Below are positions 8,981 through 17,055 of a stretch of DNA of 55,184 bases, one piece after another (the first letter of the stretch is position 1; every line of letters begins with the position of its first letter). The DNA is taken from assembly GCA_045809745.1 (NCBI GenBank), contig JBJMXE010000073.1, positions 1-55,184 on the forward strand, read 5' to 3'. The DNA is from DATFCK01 sp045809745 (GTDB taxonomy: Bacteria > Verrucomicrobiota > Verrucomicrobiia > Chthoniobacterales > UBA10450). The position numbers were made by a program, and so were the translations under genes. Under the pieces are notes generated by a model that did not search any database, had not been told where the DNA came from, and was given only the letters and a program-made list of their open reading frames with translations.

Positions 8981-10162
8981 TCAGCGCTGCGCTGATGCCG
9001 GAGTAGCAGCAATATCACTGCCGTTGCGGCGTCCGCGGGACTCAATCATCTCCGCGATCAGGGCTGGAACGGTCCGTCCAATGATCCAAAGATCGAGCGC
9101 CACCGACATGTTGTCGCAATAGTGAATGTCCATCGCGATCATCTCGCTGAAGGTGGTCTTATTCTTTCCATTCACCTGCCAGTAACCAGTGAGCCCGGGA
9201 GGCGCATTCACCCGCTGCTTTTGAGCTGGAGAGTAGCGTTCGAATTCGTTCGGCAGACAAGGCCGTGGGCCAACGAGGCTCATCTCGCCCCGCAGCACGT
9301 TGAACAGCTGCGGCAGTTCGTCGAGTCCGCTCGCCCGTAACCACCGGCCGCATCGCACCAGACGGTTGTCGTCCATCGCATCGAGTTTTGTCATCGGCGA
9401 GTCGGTGTTCATCAAATGCGCGAAGTATTCCTCGTGAGTGCGGGTCTCCGCGTTCACGTGCATCGTGCGGAATTTGAAGATCATGAACCGGCGGCCCCGA
9501 TAGCCCACCCGCTCCTGGCGATAAAAAATCGGCCCCGGTGAGACAAGTTTGATCCAGCCCATCACCAGCAACAGCATGGGCAACCAGATCGGAAGCGTCA
9601 GCAGGATGCAGGTGGCGTCAAAGATTCGCTTCCACCGCGGCATTCCCTTAAACGACTCCGTCGCCAGTGCCGCCCGGGCGAAGAGCGTCTCCAGTTTCGG
9701 AACGGCCTGGCCATCGATGCCACCGTGAAAAGTCTTACCGTTAAGCGGCGGTCTGCCTTCGATGGGCGGGTGCGGCTCCACCAGACTCTCGACCACGCAG
9801 TGCAAATATTCCGTTAGTCCATCGCCATTGCTGCCATTGCCGTTGGTGCGGTTGACGTGGCCGTTCAATCCGTTGGAACCATTCCCATTCGTCGCATGGC
9901 CGTTGGAACCGTTCGCCCGGTGTCCGTTCGAACCGTTCGATCGATCCGCGTGCCCGTTGTCGACCCGATCGGAAATTGTTGTATCGAGCCGCGTCACGAC
10001 TCCATTCCCACTACTATGTCCGTTACTTCCCATGATTAGCCCCGCCTGATCATCGCCAGTCGAATGACCATTGCGCGGGGAAACCTCCCCGTCGGCGACA
10101 GGCAAGCTGCCGCCCTTGGTCAGTCGCCGCGTTTTCCGGGCGAAACCTCGAATTCGGATCAT
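8981..10162 (-). CDS. Undecaprenyl-phosphate sugar phosphotransferase with Asn/Gly/Ser-rich N-terminal region
   Basis: First gene of the polysaccharide operon, 393 residues. The C-terminal half (about 170-375) is a bacterial sugar transferase core that moves sugar-1-phosphate onto undecaprenyl phosphate at the inner membrane. It has one hydrophobic segment (ILLTLPIWLPMLLLVMGW), then GPIFYRQERVGYRGR, FKFRTM, GLDELPQLFNVLRGEMS, VGPRP and PPGLTGYWQVNGKN. Residues about 25-110 are an unusual run of NG, NGS and NGH units, encoded by reiterated DNA at 9810-10060, and probably form a flexible linker. The full Wza/WbaP-type N-terminal membrane domain is absent, so this is a minimal-core enzyme with an added tail. 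Confidence 0.9.
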   Translation of the reverse strand: MIRIRGFARKTRRLTKGGSLPVADGEVSPRNGHSTGDDQAGLIMGSNGHSSGNGVVTRLDTTISDRVDNGHADRSNGSNGHRANGSNGHATNGNGSNGLNGHVNRTNGNGSNGDGLTEYLHCVVESLVEPHPPIEGRPPLNGKTFHGGIDGQAVPKLETLFARAALATESFKGMPRWKRIFDATCILLTLPIWLPMLLLVMGWIKLVSPGPIFYRQERVGYRGRRFMIFKFRTMHVNAETRTHEEYFAHLMNTDSPMTKLDAMDDNRLVRCGRWLRASGLDELPQLFNVLRGEMSLVGPRPCLPNEFERYSPAQKQRVNAPPGLTGYWQVNGKNKTTFSEMIAMDIHYCDNMSVALDLWIIGRTVPALIAEMIESRGRRNGSDIAATPASAQR

Positions 10163-10805
10163 ATGTTTGTTTCCACCTGCGCTCAGTGAACAGCAGGCGG
10201 ATTGTTATAATTGCCAGAGCTATTAGAGATAACTACTTTTTGGCTTTCTCCGTCAATCAGGAAAATGCTTCCCGACACACTTTTTCTCCATCATTTCGCT
10301 TGATTTTCCGGCCAAATTCCGCTCCAAAGCATGCGGCTAGTTCCCGCCCCGAGCAGGTTCCATGGTGAACCCCGGCACTTCCGGTTCGTTTCCGCTTAAT
10401 ATCTGAAATCCCGCGTCTACATGACGCGGTGTAGCGGAAGCGTGGCAAAGCACCGATCAGGAAGCCGTCCGCGATAAGCGGATCCGCCAGCATGCGCTCC
10501 CTTCGCCCATGCCTAGTTTTGCTCCCAGTCCAGCAGACGCGTTCCATTGCATCCGCCCCCCTCATCTCTGTCATAAGGCCGAACGTATTATCACAGTTCA
10601 TACCAAACGTGGTCGGCATTCAAGACATTGCCCAGGGGCAGCGATTCGAGCCTTCGGTCTGAACGACTTACGCTACAAAAAAACCGCGAAAGTAGCGTGT
10701 TTCAGAGCGCGATTTGTGCCGGAATGGCATCGATTCAAGGCCACCTCGGCCCGTTATAGTCCCTTAAAGAGACTAGATTTCGTGCCACCCCGCGATGATC
10801 ACCCG
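10163..10805. other. 643-bp intergenic region upstream of the polysaccharide operon
   Basis: No convincing gene lies here. Short open frames exist on both strands, but none shows a protein family, and they overlap one another. The region separates the 3' end of xdhC from the first gene of the polysaccharide operon, which is transcribed away from it, so the operon promoter should lie here, probably with a long 5' leader. A weak hairpin (cgctac ... gtagcg) occurs at about 10672-10698. I could not identify a JUMPstart element, a sigma-54 site or a riboswitch. Confidence 0.4.
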
Positions 10806-11630
10806 CTATTCGGCAACAGCTTTGTGCCGCGTCAGTCGTTGCCGCAAATGTTTGGCATCACGTTTGCGCAATACCGCCAGAATTTCGGCCATGACACTGA
10901 TCGCGATTTCTGCCGGAGAATCGGCATTAATATCGAGACCGATCGGAGCGTACACCTTCTTTAACATCTCCTCATCAATGCCGGCCTTCATTAAACGCTC
11001 GAAAACCTGCTGCACCTTGCGAGTGCTGCCGATCATTCCGAGATAGCTAATTTCTTCAATGCCGATCGCGGCCTGAAGCGCTTCACGATCGAGTTCGTGA
11101 TTCCGGCTGACGAGAACGAGCGCTTCGCCTGCTTGCCAGGGATGATTGCTGATAAATTCAGCGGCCGGCACATTCGATATCAGCACCTGCGGCGGAAATG
11201 AAGTCAGCCGCTCGCTTCGATCATCAACGACCGTGACCGACAGTCCACATTCTACAGCCAGCTTGCTGATCGCGAGCGCGCAATGACCTGCTCCGATGAG
11301 ATAGATCGCTTCGTTCAGAATTTGTGGTTCGATGAAGACCGTGCTCTCGCCACCACAGATTGCGCCGAATGATTCAGGCGAAAATTCGTGAAGCGAATAC
11401 GTCTTGAGCGCCGGCCGTTTTTCCGACATCTGGTTCCGGGCGTCTGCAACAACGAGCGACTCGAACTTTCCACCTCCAATCGTGCCGCTCAGTTTGCCAT
11501 CGGCATATACCAGCATCTTGGAACCGCTCGCTCTGGGAACGGAACCGCGTGTCTCAACAATCGTCACCAGCGCACACGCCGTTCTGGCTTGTCGCGCCGC
11601 GAGCAGTTCCGAAAGTAACGCATCGTTCAT
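10806..11630 (-). CDS. xdhC: XdhC-type molybdenum cofactor maturation factor for xanthine dehydrogenase
   Basis: A 274-residue XdhC/CoxI protein. The N-terminal XdhC domain shows TIVETRGSVPRASGSKMLV and GTIGGGKFE, and AICGGESTVFIEP; the C-terminal Rossmann domain begins IYLIGAGHCALAISKLA. Family members bind molybdopterin, help its sulfuration and insert it into xanthine dehydrogenase, here encoded at 17056-20829. The usual Cys-containing CGGG loop is CGGE. Its start codon overlaps the uricase stop in an ATGA, so uricase and xdhC form a two-gene operon divergent from the rest of the urate pathway. Confidence 0.92.
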   Translation of the reverse strand: MNDALLSELLAARQARTACALVTIVETRGSVPRASGSKMLVYADGKLSGTIGGGKFESLVVADARNQMSEKRPALKTYSLHEFSPESFGAICGGESTVFIEPQILNEAIYLIGAGHCALAISKLAVECGLSVTVVDDRSERLTSFPPQVLISNVPAAEFISNHPWQAGEALVLVSRNHELDREALQAAIGIEEISYLGMIGSTRKVQQVFERLMKAGIDEEMLKKVYAPIGLDINADSPAEIAISVMAEILAVLRKRDAKHLRQRLTRHKAVAE

Positions 11631-12463
11631 CGGCAGACGGTGGCCTCGATTTGGCCGTGCGGCTCATCAATCGGAAGGAATACTTCGTTTCGATTTTCCA
11701 GACCGAACGGCGACAGATCGATAAGCACGCAGTGTCTGTTCGGCATGGCTAGTTCGATCGAATCAATTTCCACGCAAACGGCTAATGCCGCCTCCCCCAT
11801 CTGATAAAGCGTCGCCTGCGCTGACGGACTGAAGTTTTCAGCGAACACCTCCAGCATTGCGGTCATAATGGCACTGTTCGAAACGCGGTAATCGCCAGGG
11901 TCCTTGGCAAAATCCCACGTGGCACTAAATGACGTACCGAGGATGCGATCGGATGTTTCCTTCAATGTCGTGAATTTGTCTCGCGGGTAACCTTCGAACC
12001 CAGACTGGGTCGACTTCAGGATCACCAAATCACGAATACCCGATTGCACGATACTCTTGTCGCGGGTCATCGTGACGCGCGAGAACATCCTGGTCTCGCC
12101 GCCGCTGCTGAATGAATGTGAGTGCGGTTTGCCATTCACTTCGAGCCGGTGCCAATCACGTTCGAGTATTTCGACCGTGACCTGATGGATCTGAGGGAAC
12201 TGAAGGAAATGCTGTCCCAACACGACTCCAAATCTTTCGATTTGATCGCCCAAATGTTCCAGCGCCAGCGCGTTGATTGTGTTCCTGATGGTATCGGTCG
12301 GCACCACTTTGCTATTGTCCCCTTTGGTGTAGGAGGATTCGAGATCACCCTCGAGCATTGCCTTGACCGTCAGGTCCTTGATCCGGTGGGTGGCGCCGTT
12401 CCGGAGAACCTTCAAAACGCGAACCCGGCCTTTTCCGTAACGATTTGCAAGTAGCTTAGGCAT
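11627..12463 (-). CDS. pucL: Urate oxidase (uricase)
   Basis: A cofactor-free uricase of 278 residues, two tandem T-fold domains, oxidising urate to 5-hydroxyisourate with O2 and releasing H2O2. The catalytic pair is present as Lys11 in YGKGRVRVLK and Thr56 in KVVPTDTIRNT; the C-terminal signature MPNRHCVLIDLSPFGLEN supplies the conserved His. Length matches bacterial and animal uricases (about 300). The next two enzymes of the pathway are encoded divergently from a start only 37 nt away. The window carries no obvious catalase, so H2O2 removal must be encoded elsewhere. Confidence 0.95.
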   Translation of the reverse strand: MPKLLANRYGKGRVRVLKVLRNGATHRIKDLTVKAMLEGDLESSYTKGDNSKVVPTDTIRNTINALALEHLGDQIERFGVVLGQHFLQFPQIHQVTVEILERDWHRLEVNGKPHSHSFSSGGETRMFSRVTMTRDKSIVQSGIRDLVILKSTQSGFEGYPRDKFTTLKETSDRILGTSFSATWDFAKDPGDYRVSNSAIMTAMLEVFAENFSPSAQATLYQMGEAALAVCVEIDSIELAMPNRHCVLIDLSPFGLENRNEVFLPIDEPHGQIEATVCR

Positions 12464-12500
12464 TGCCTGTAACGACTAATTGAATTACTCCGATAACACG
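12464..12500. promoter_or_regulatory. Very short divergent intergenic region between uricase and OHCU decarboxylase
   Basis: Only 37 nt separate the uricase ATG (minus) from the preferred ATG of the OHCU decarboxylase (plus). It holds an 11-nt palindrome, taattgaatta, at 12477-12487, AT-rich in a GC-rich setting. Promoters for both arms must overlap this stretch or lie inside the opposite coding sequence. A shared operator is inference only. Confidence 0.35.
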
Positions 12501-12995
12501 ATGCTAAACATCGCTGCAGTGAACGCGCTGGAACGGCACGATTTCACGAACACGTTCGCCCGCGTTTTCGAGCATTCGCCCTGGATCGCCGCCCGCACCG
12601 CGGCAAAGCGTCCATTCGCCGATCGCTCCGAATTCTTTGATGCTCTGCGCGAAACAGTGATGAAAGCCCGGGAAGAAGAGAAGCTGTGCCTGATCCGGGC
12701 GCATCCGGACCTGGCAGGCGATGCTTCCCTAACGACGGAGTCAAAAACGGAGCAATCGACTGCCGGCCTGGGCAACGTTTCGGCCGATGAAGCCGCCCGA
12801 TTTCGAACTTACAACTCCGAATACCGGCAACGTTTTGGTTTTCCGTTTGTAATCTGCGCACGACAAAACAAGAAAGAAGCGATCCTGGCGGCGTTCCCGC
12901 GACGACTTCAAAACTCGCGCCAGGCGGAGGTTGAAGCCGCGCTGCGCGAGATTTTCAAGATCGCTGAGTTGCGACTGCAGGACCTGGTGGAATGA
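12501..12995 (+). CDS. uraD: 2-oxo-4-hydroxy-4-carboxy-5-ureidoimidazoline (OHCU) decarboxylase
   Basis: OHCU decarboxylase, 164 residues from the ATG at 12501, the third step from urate to S-allantoin. Family features are DFTNTFARVFEHSPWIA, where the catalytic His lies, RAHPDLAG, and FPFVICARQNKKEAIL near the C-terminus. A TTG at 12480 would add seven residues (MNYSDNT), but it falls inside the short divergent promoter region, so the ATG is preferred. The stop overlaps the HIU hydrolase start in an ATGA. Length agrees with the family (about 165-170 residues). Confidence 0.93.
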   Translation: MLNIAAVNALERHDFTNTFARVFEHSPWIAARTAAKRPFADRSEFFDALRETVMKAREEEKLCLIRAHPDLAGDASLTTESKTEQSTAGLGNVSADEAARFRTYNSEYRQRFGFPFVICARQNKKEAILAAFPRRLQNSRQAEVEAALREIFKIAELRLQDLVE

Positions 12996-13318
12996 GCAGA
13001 CTAACGACGCACGTACTGGACAACGTTCAGGGCAGGCCGGCGGCGGGTTTGAAGATTGAACTGTGGTCGATCGATCAATCGAAACTGTTGAAGAGCGTGA
13101 AAACGAATGCCGACGGCAGGATTGATTCCCCTCTCCTCGCCGGAGAGGAAATGAACGCTGGGACTTACGAGCTAGTCTTCCTCGTCGGCGATTATTTTAA
13201 CGAAGCAAAGTTTTTAGATCGGGTGCCGGTTCGATTCAAAATCTCAGACCCAACGGCAAATTATCACGTCCCGCTCCTCGTGACGCCGTGGTCTTACACC
13301 ACCTACCGCGGAAGTTGA
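12992..13318 (+). CDS. hiuH: 5-hydroxyisourate hydrolase (transthyretin-like)
   Basis: A 108-residue transthyretin-related protein with the signatures that separate HIU hydrolase from transthyretin: LTTHVLDNVQGRPA at the N-terminus and the C-terminal YRGS, the last four residues. The active-site His residues are in TTHVLD and NYHVPLLVTP. It hydrolyses 5-hydroxyisourate to OHCU before decarboxylation. No signal peptide is seen, so it acts in the cytoplasm beside uricase. Start and stop are fixed by a 4-nt overlap with the decarboxylase and a 16-nt gap to allantoicase. Confidence 0.96.
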   Translation: MSRLTTHVLDNVQGRPAAGLKIELWSIDQSKLLKSVKTNADGRIDSPLLAGEEMNAGTYELVFLVGDYFNEAKFLDRVPVRFKISDPTANYHVPLLVTPWSYTTYRGS

Positions 13319-13334
13319 AACCAGGCATTCGACT

Positions 13335-14366
13335 ATGAATCATCCGGATGCGGGAGTACCGGCGCCGGCCGGACTGGTTGATCTCGCGTCGGCGCGACTG
13401 GGTGGCGTTGCCCTGCTGGCTAACGATGAGTTCTTTGCTGAAAAAGAAAACCTTTTGAAACCGGGCCGCGGCGTCTTCGTCGCCGACAGATTCACCGACC
13501 GCGGTAAATGGATGGACGGATGGGAGAGTCGCCGTCGCCGCACGCCGGGACACGACTGGTGTGTCGTTCAGCTGGGGTTACGCGGCGTCATTCGTTACGT
13601 CGATATCGATACGAATCACTTCCTCGGGAACCACCCCCCTTTTGCTTCGCTGGACGCGCTCTCCGCGCCCGACCCGGTTACCGCTGATCCGCAAGTCATC
13701 GAGAGCCTGCGTTGGACTCCGATCCTGCCGCAGTCGCCGTTGAATCCGGGGAGCCAAAACATTTTCGAGATTTCCAACAGCACCGCTTCAACCCATGTCC
13801 GGCTAAATATCTTTCCTGACGGCGGCGTCGCCCGCCTGCGCATTTACGGGACGGTAGTTCCGGACTGGACGAAAGTGAAGCCCGACGAGCGGATCGATCT
13901 GGCCGCCATTGAGAACGGAGGAGTGGCGCTGGCCTGCAGCGACATGTTTTTTAGTTCAATGAACAACCTGATTATGCCCGGCCGATCCGAAAACATGGGC
14001 GATGGATGGGAGACCAAACGGAGACGCGGACCCGGTTACGATTGGATTATTCTGAAGTTAGGCGCGCCTGGTTCGGTTCGAAAAGTGGAGGTCGATACCA
14101 ACCACTTCAAGGGCAATTATCCCGACACCTGCTCGATCGAGGGGTGCAACGCTCCGGACGCCCTAACCGATTACCTAACGAGCGAGAATACGGAATGGCG
14201 TGAAATTCTTCCAATGACAGCGCTGCAGGCTGATACCAGGCATTTGTTCGAGCACGAGCTTTCGCCGATGGACAACTGCACCCACATCAGGCTTAACATT
14301 TATCCCGATGGCGGCGTAAGCAGGTTTCGGGTGTGGGGCGTCCCGCGGCTGGCCGGTCTCCGCTGA
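13335..14366 (+). CDS. alc: Allantoicase
   Basis: A 343-residue allantoicase made of two homologous jelly-roll repeats. Each repeat contains DLASARLGG / DLAAIENGG, the GWE(S/T)(R/K)RRR block, GHDW / GYDW, and D(I/V)DTNHF(L/K)GN(H/Y)P. It hydrolyses allantoate to S-ureidoglycolate and urea. It is preceded by HIU hydrolase (16 nt) and followed by allantoinase (15 nt), so both ring-opening steps are co-transcribed. No ureidoglycolate lyase or urease is recognisable in the window; ureidoglycolate may decay to glyoxylate and urea without an enzyme, or be handled elsewhere. Confidence 0.95.
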   Translation: MNHPDAGVPAPAGLVDLASARLGGVALLANDEFFAEKENLLKPGRGVFVADRFTDRGKWMDGWESRRRRTPGHDWCVVQLGLRGVIRYVDIDTNHFLGNHPPFASLDALSAPDPVTADPQVIESLRWTPILPQSPLNPGSQNIFEISNSTASTHVRLNIFPDGGVARLRIYGTVVPDWTKVKPDERIDLAAIENGGVALACSDMFFSSMNNLIMPGRSENMGDGWETKRRRGPGYDWIILKLGAPGSVRKVEVDTNHFKGNYPDTCSIEGCNAPDALTDYLTSENTEWREILPMTALQADTRHLFEHELSPMDNCTHIRLNIYPDGGVSRFRVWGVPRLAGLR

Positions 14367-14381
14367 ACGGTCCCGCAACCA

Positions 14382-15686
14382 ATGTCTGATTTCGATCTGG
14401 TCGTTCGAGCGCATCCGAACGACATCGGTATTCTTGACGGCAAGTTTGCTGAGATCGGGTCGAACCTGCCAGGCAGCGCGACCGAGGAGGTAGATGCGAA
14501 GTCGCTTACGATTTTTCCGGGGGTGATCGATTCACATGTTCATTTCAACGAACCCGGTCGCGCTGACTGGGAAGGGTTTACGACCGGTTCGGGCGCCGCC
14601 GCCTTGGGTGGCACTACCACGATTTTTGACATGCCGCTCAATTCGCATCCACCGACCATTGATGGACCGGCTTTCGACGCGAAACGGGCCGCCGCCGAAC
14701 AAAGTTCGTTCGTCGATTTTGGATTATGGGGAGGTCTCGTGCCTAACAATCTGGATCAGTTGCCGGTGCTACGCGATCGCGGCGTAGTCGGGCTGAAGGC
14801 TTTCATGTGCAACAGTGGCATCGACGATTTTCCGTACGTCGATCTCGCGACGTTGAAGCAAGGCATGCGCATTGCCGCCGAACTCGACCTGCTCGTCGCG
14901 ATCCATGCAGAATCACAGGAAATAACAGAGCAACTGACCAGGCGAAAGGTCGCCGCCGGAAAAACGACAGTTGCGGATTTTGTGGAGTCGCGTCCGGTCG
15001 AGGCTGAGCTCGATGCGATCGGGGCCGCGATCGATCTCGCCGCGGATACCGGGTGCCGGCTGCACATCGTGCATGTGAGCTGTGGCCGTGGAGTGGAACT
15101 CGTGGCCGATGGGCGATCGCGCGGTGTAGATGTAACCTGCGAAACGTGCCCGCACTATCTTCTGCTCACCGAACAAGACATGGTGACAATTGGCCCACCT
15201 GCAAAATGCGCACCACCATTACGCCCTGGTCCTGACCACATGTCACTACGTGACCGCATCTCCGACATCACGACGGTGGGATCGGACCATTCGCCGTCGC
15301 CGCCCGAAATGAAGAGGTCACAAAATTTCTTCGAGGTCTGGGGCGGCATCTCCAGTTGCCAGCACCTGCTGTCGTTGCTTCACCTGTGCGGCCATGAGGG
15401 AAATCGCATCCGCGAGCTGACGAGCGAAAATGTCGCGAAGCGATTCGGAATTGCTCACAAGGGTCGGATTGCGATCGGCCAAGATGCAGACTTTACGCTG
15501 TTAGATCCGAATGACCCGGTCACGGTGACCGCTGAAGCGCTCAATTATAGACACAAACAAACGCCGTATATCGGCCGTCAATTGCCACGAGTAGTCCGCA
15601 CAATTTTACGCGGACAAACCATCGCGGCCGATGGTAAAGTCAGCGCTCGGCCGATCGGTAAGCTGGTTCGGCCGAACAGATCCTGA
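14382..15686 (+). CDS. allB: Allantoinase
   Basis: A 434-residue cyclic amidohydrolase of the allantoinase type, opening S-allantoin to allantoate. The first metal motif DSHVHFNEPGR holds His52 and His54; VGLKAFMCNSG carries the Lys that would be carbamylated to bridge the two metals; AIHAES and HIVHVSC supply the next ligands, and GSDHSPSP the Asp. The downstream section KRFGIAHKGRIAIGQDADFT is the usual amidohydrolase beta-sandwich. It is 12 nt from the following gene. Allantoinase, rather than dihydroorotase or dihydropyrimidinase, follows from GADWEGF-type sequence after the first motif and from position beside allantoicase. Confidence 0.94.
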   Translation: MSDFDLVVRAHPNDIGILDGKFAEIGSNLPGSATEEVDAKSLTIFPGVIDSHVHFNEPGRADWEGFTTGSGAAALGGTTTIFDMPLNSHPPTIDGPAFDAKRAAAEQSSFVDFGLWGGLVPNNLDQLPVLRDRGVVGLKAFMCNSGIDDFPYVDLATLKQGMRIAAELDLLVAIHAESQEITEQLTRRKVAAGKTTVADFVESRPVEAELDAIGAAIDLAADTGCRLHIVHVSCGRGVELVADGRSRGVDVTCETCPHYLLLTEQDMVTIGPPAKCAPPLRPGPDHMSLRDRISDITTVGSDHSPSPPEMKRSQNFFEVWGGISSCQHLLSLLHLCGHEGNRIRELTSENVAKRFGIAHKGRIAIGQDADFTLLDPNDPVTVTAEALNYRHKQTPYIGRQLPRVVRTILRGQTIAADGKVSARPIGKLVRPNRS

Positions 15687-15698
15687 TCATTCGACCCT

Positions 15699-17054
15699 GT
15701 GACTTCCCGCACCACGCTTCAGCCTAACGATACCGCGGAAACTGTTTCGCGACTGAGCGAGGCTAATAAGCAGTTTATGGTTCGTTACCCGGGCGAACCG
15801 AACCGGCGCCAGGCGGTGCAGACCGTCTACGGCGGCGCCCATTTGTTCCGGGCAGACACCGCGCGGCGCCTCGGCGACGTGGCAATTCAGTCGCTGACCG
15901 AATTTGCTTCCGACGCGCATACCTTGTTCGAGGCACTCGGCGTTTCGGTTCCCGAAACTTTGGCGGAAAAGATCTACCAGCGCATTCTTGAGAAACTGCA
16001 CCGGGAACCGGTCGAAGATTTCCGATTGGATTTTGAAGACGGCTACGGAAATCGCGCGGACGAGGAGGAAGACGGGCACGCTCAATCGAGCGCGGTTGAA
16101 GTAGCGCGCGGCTTTTCCGATAAAACTTTGCCGCCATTCATCGGCATCAGAATCAAACCGTTTAACGAAGATCTGCGAAACCGGAGCCTTCGAACGCTTG
16201 ATATTTTCATCAGTTCGCTGGCCCGGGAAACCGCCGGCCGATTACCGGATAATTTCGTCGTTACCCTTCCGAAAGTTCAGATCGCTGAGCAGGTCGAAGC
16301 AGCAACCCAATTGTTTCATTTACTGGAGCAGAAAACGGGGCTAGCTCCTGGCTCTCTGAGAATTGAACTGATGATCGAGACTCCACAGTCGATCATCAAT
16401 CAACGGGGCGAAATTCCCCTCCAATCGTTAGTCCATGCGGCCGGGGGTCGATGTGGCAGTGTGCATTTCGGAGTCTACGATTACACGGCCGCGAGCGGGA
16501 TCACCGCAGCGGGTCAGGCCATGGGGCATCCGGCCTGCGATTTTGCCCGGCAGATGATGCTGGTCTCACTTGCCGGAACTGGAATCCATCTTTCGGATGG
16601 GGCTACTAACATTTTGCCAGTGGGCCCTCATCGGGCCGCGGAAGGACACTCGTTAGCCGAGAAGCAGCTCCAGGAAAATCGGACGGCGGTTCATCAGGCG
16701 TGGCGGCTGGCGTTCAACGATAATCTTCACTCGCTCCGCACGGGATTCTACCAGGGATGGGATCTGCACCCGGCCCAGTTCGTTGCCCGCTACGCTGCGG
16801 TTTACCTGTTCTTCCTGGAGGGGCTCGAAAGCGCGGCTCAGCGTCTGGGGACCTTCGTGCGAAAGGCCGCACTGGCGTCGCTACACGGAGATGTGTTCGA
16901 CGACGCTGCCACCGGTCAGGGTCTGCTCAACTTCTTTTTGCGCGGTATGGGCTGCGGCGCCATCACCGAAGCCGAGGCGCTCGCCACCGGATTAGCTCTC
17001 GATGAATTACGCTCGCGTTCGTTCCTGAAAATTCTGCAGAATCGCCGGGCTTAA
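15699..17054 (+). CDS. CitE/HpcH-like DUF6986 protein, malate-synthase-related
   Basis: A 451-residue protein with a GTG start, set 12 nt after allantoinase and 1 nt before xanthine dehydrogenase. It belongs to the aldolase/citrate lyase-malate synthase superfamily by fold motifs: FRLDFEDGYG, LRIELMIETPQSI with the metal-binding Glu, and GSVHFGVYDYTAA. A C-terminal part (about 340-450) contains NLHSLRTGFYQGWDLHPAQF. I recognise it as the DUF6986 group. Its biochemical role is not established to my knowledge. Position suggests it consumes glyoxylate or a related acid released by allantoicase, perhaps in a malate-synthase-like condensation. That function is inference. Confidence 0.72.
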   Translation: MTSRTTLQPNDTAETVSRLSEANKQFMVRYPGEPNRRQAVQTVYGGAHLFRADTARRLGDVAIQSLTEFASDAHTLFEALGVSVPETLAEKIYQRILEKLHREPVEDFRLDFEDGYGNRADEEEDGHAQSSAVEVARGFSDKTLPPFIGIRIKPFNEDLRNRSLRTLDIFISSLARETAGRLPDNFVVTLPKVQIAEQVEAATQLFHLLEQKTGLAPGSLRIELMIETPQSIINQRGEIPLQSLVHAAGGRCGSVHFGVYDYTAASGITAAGQAMGHPACDFARQMMLVSLAGTGIHLSDGATNILPVGPHRAAEGHSLAEKQLQENRTAVHQAWRLAFNDNLHSLRTGFYQGWDLHPAQFVARYAAVYLFFLEGLESAAQRLGTFVRKAALASLHGDVFDDAATGQGLLNFFLRGMGCGAITEAEALATGLALDELRSRSFLKILQNRRA

Positions 17055-17055
17055 C

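Noticed and set aside
9810..10060. Repeated DNA in the sugar transferase that at first looks like a CRISPR or satellite array
   Set aside because: The unit lengths vary and the frame stays open; it simply codes for the Asn/Gly/Ser-rich tail.
10257..10619. Minus-strand 120-codon frame in the gene-free leader
   Set aside because: No motif, no plausible ribosome binding site and overlaps another open frame; composition is not gene-like.
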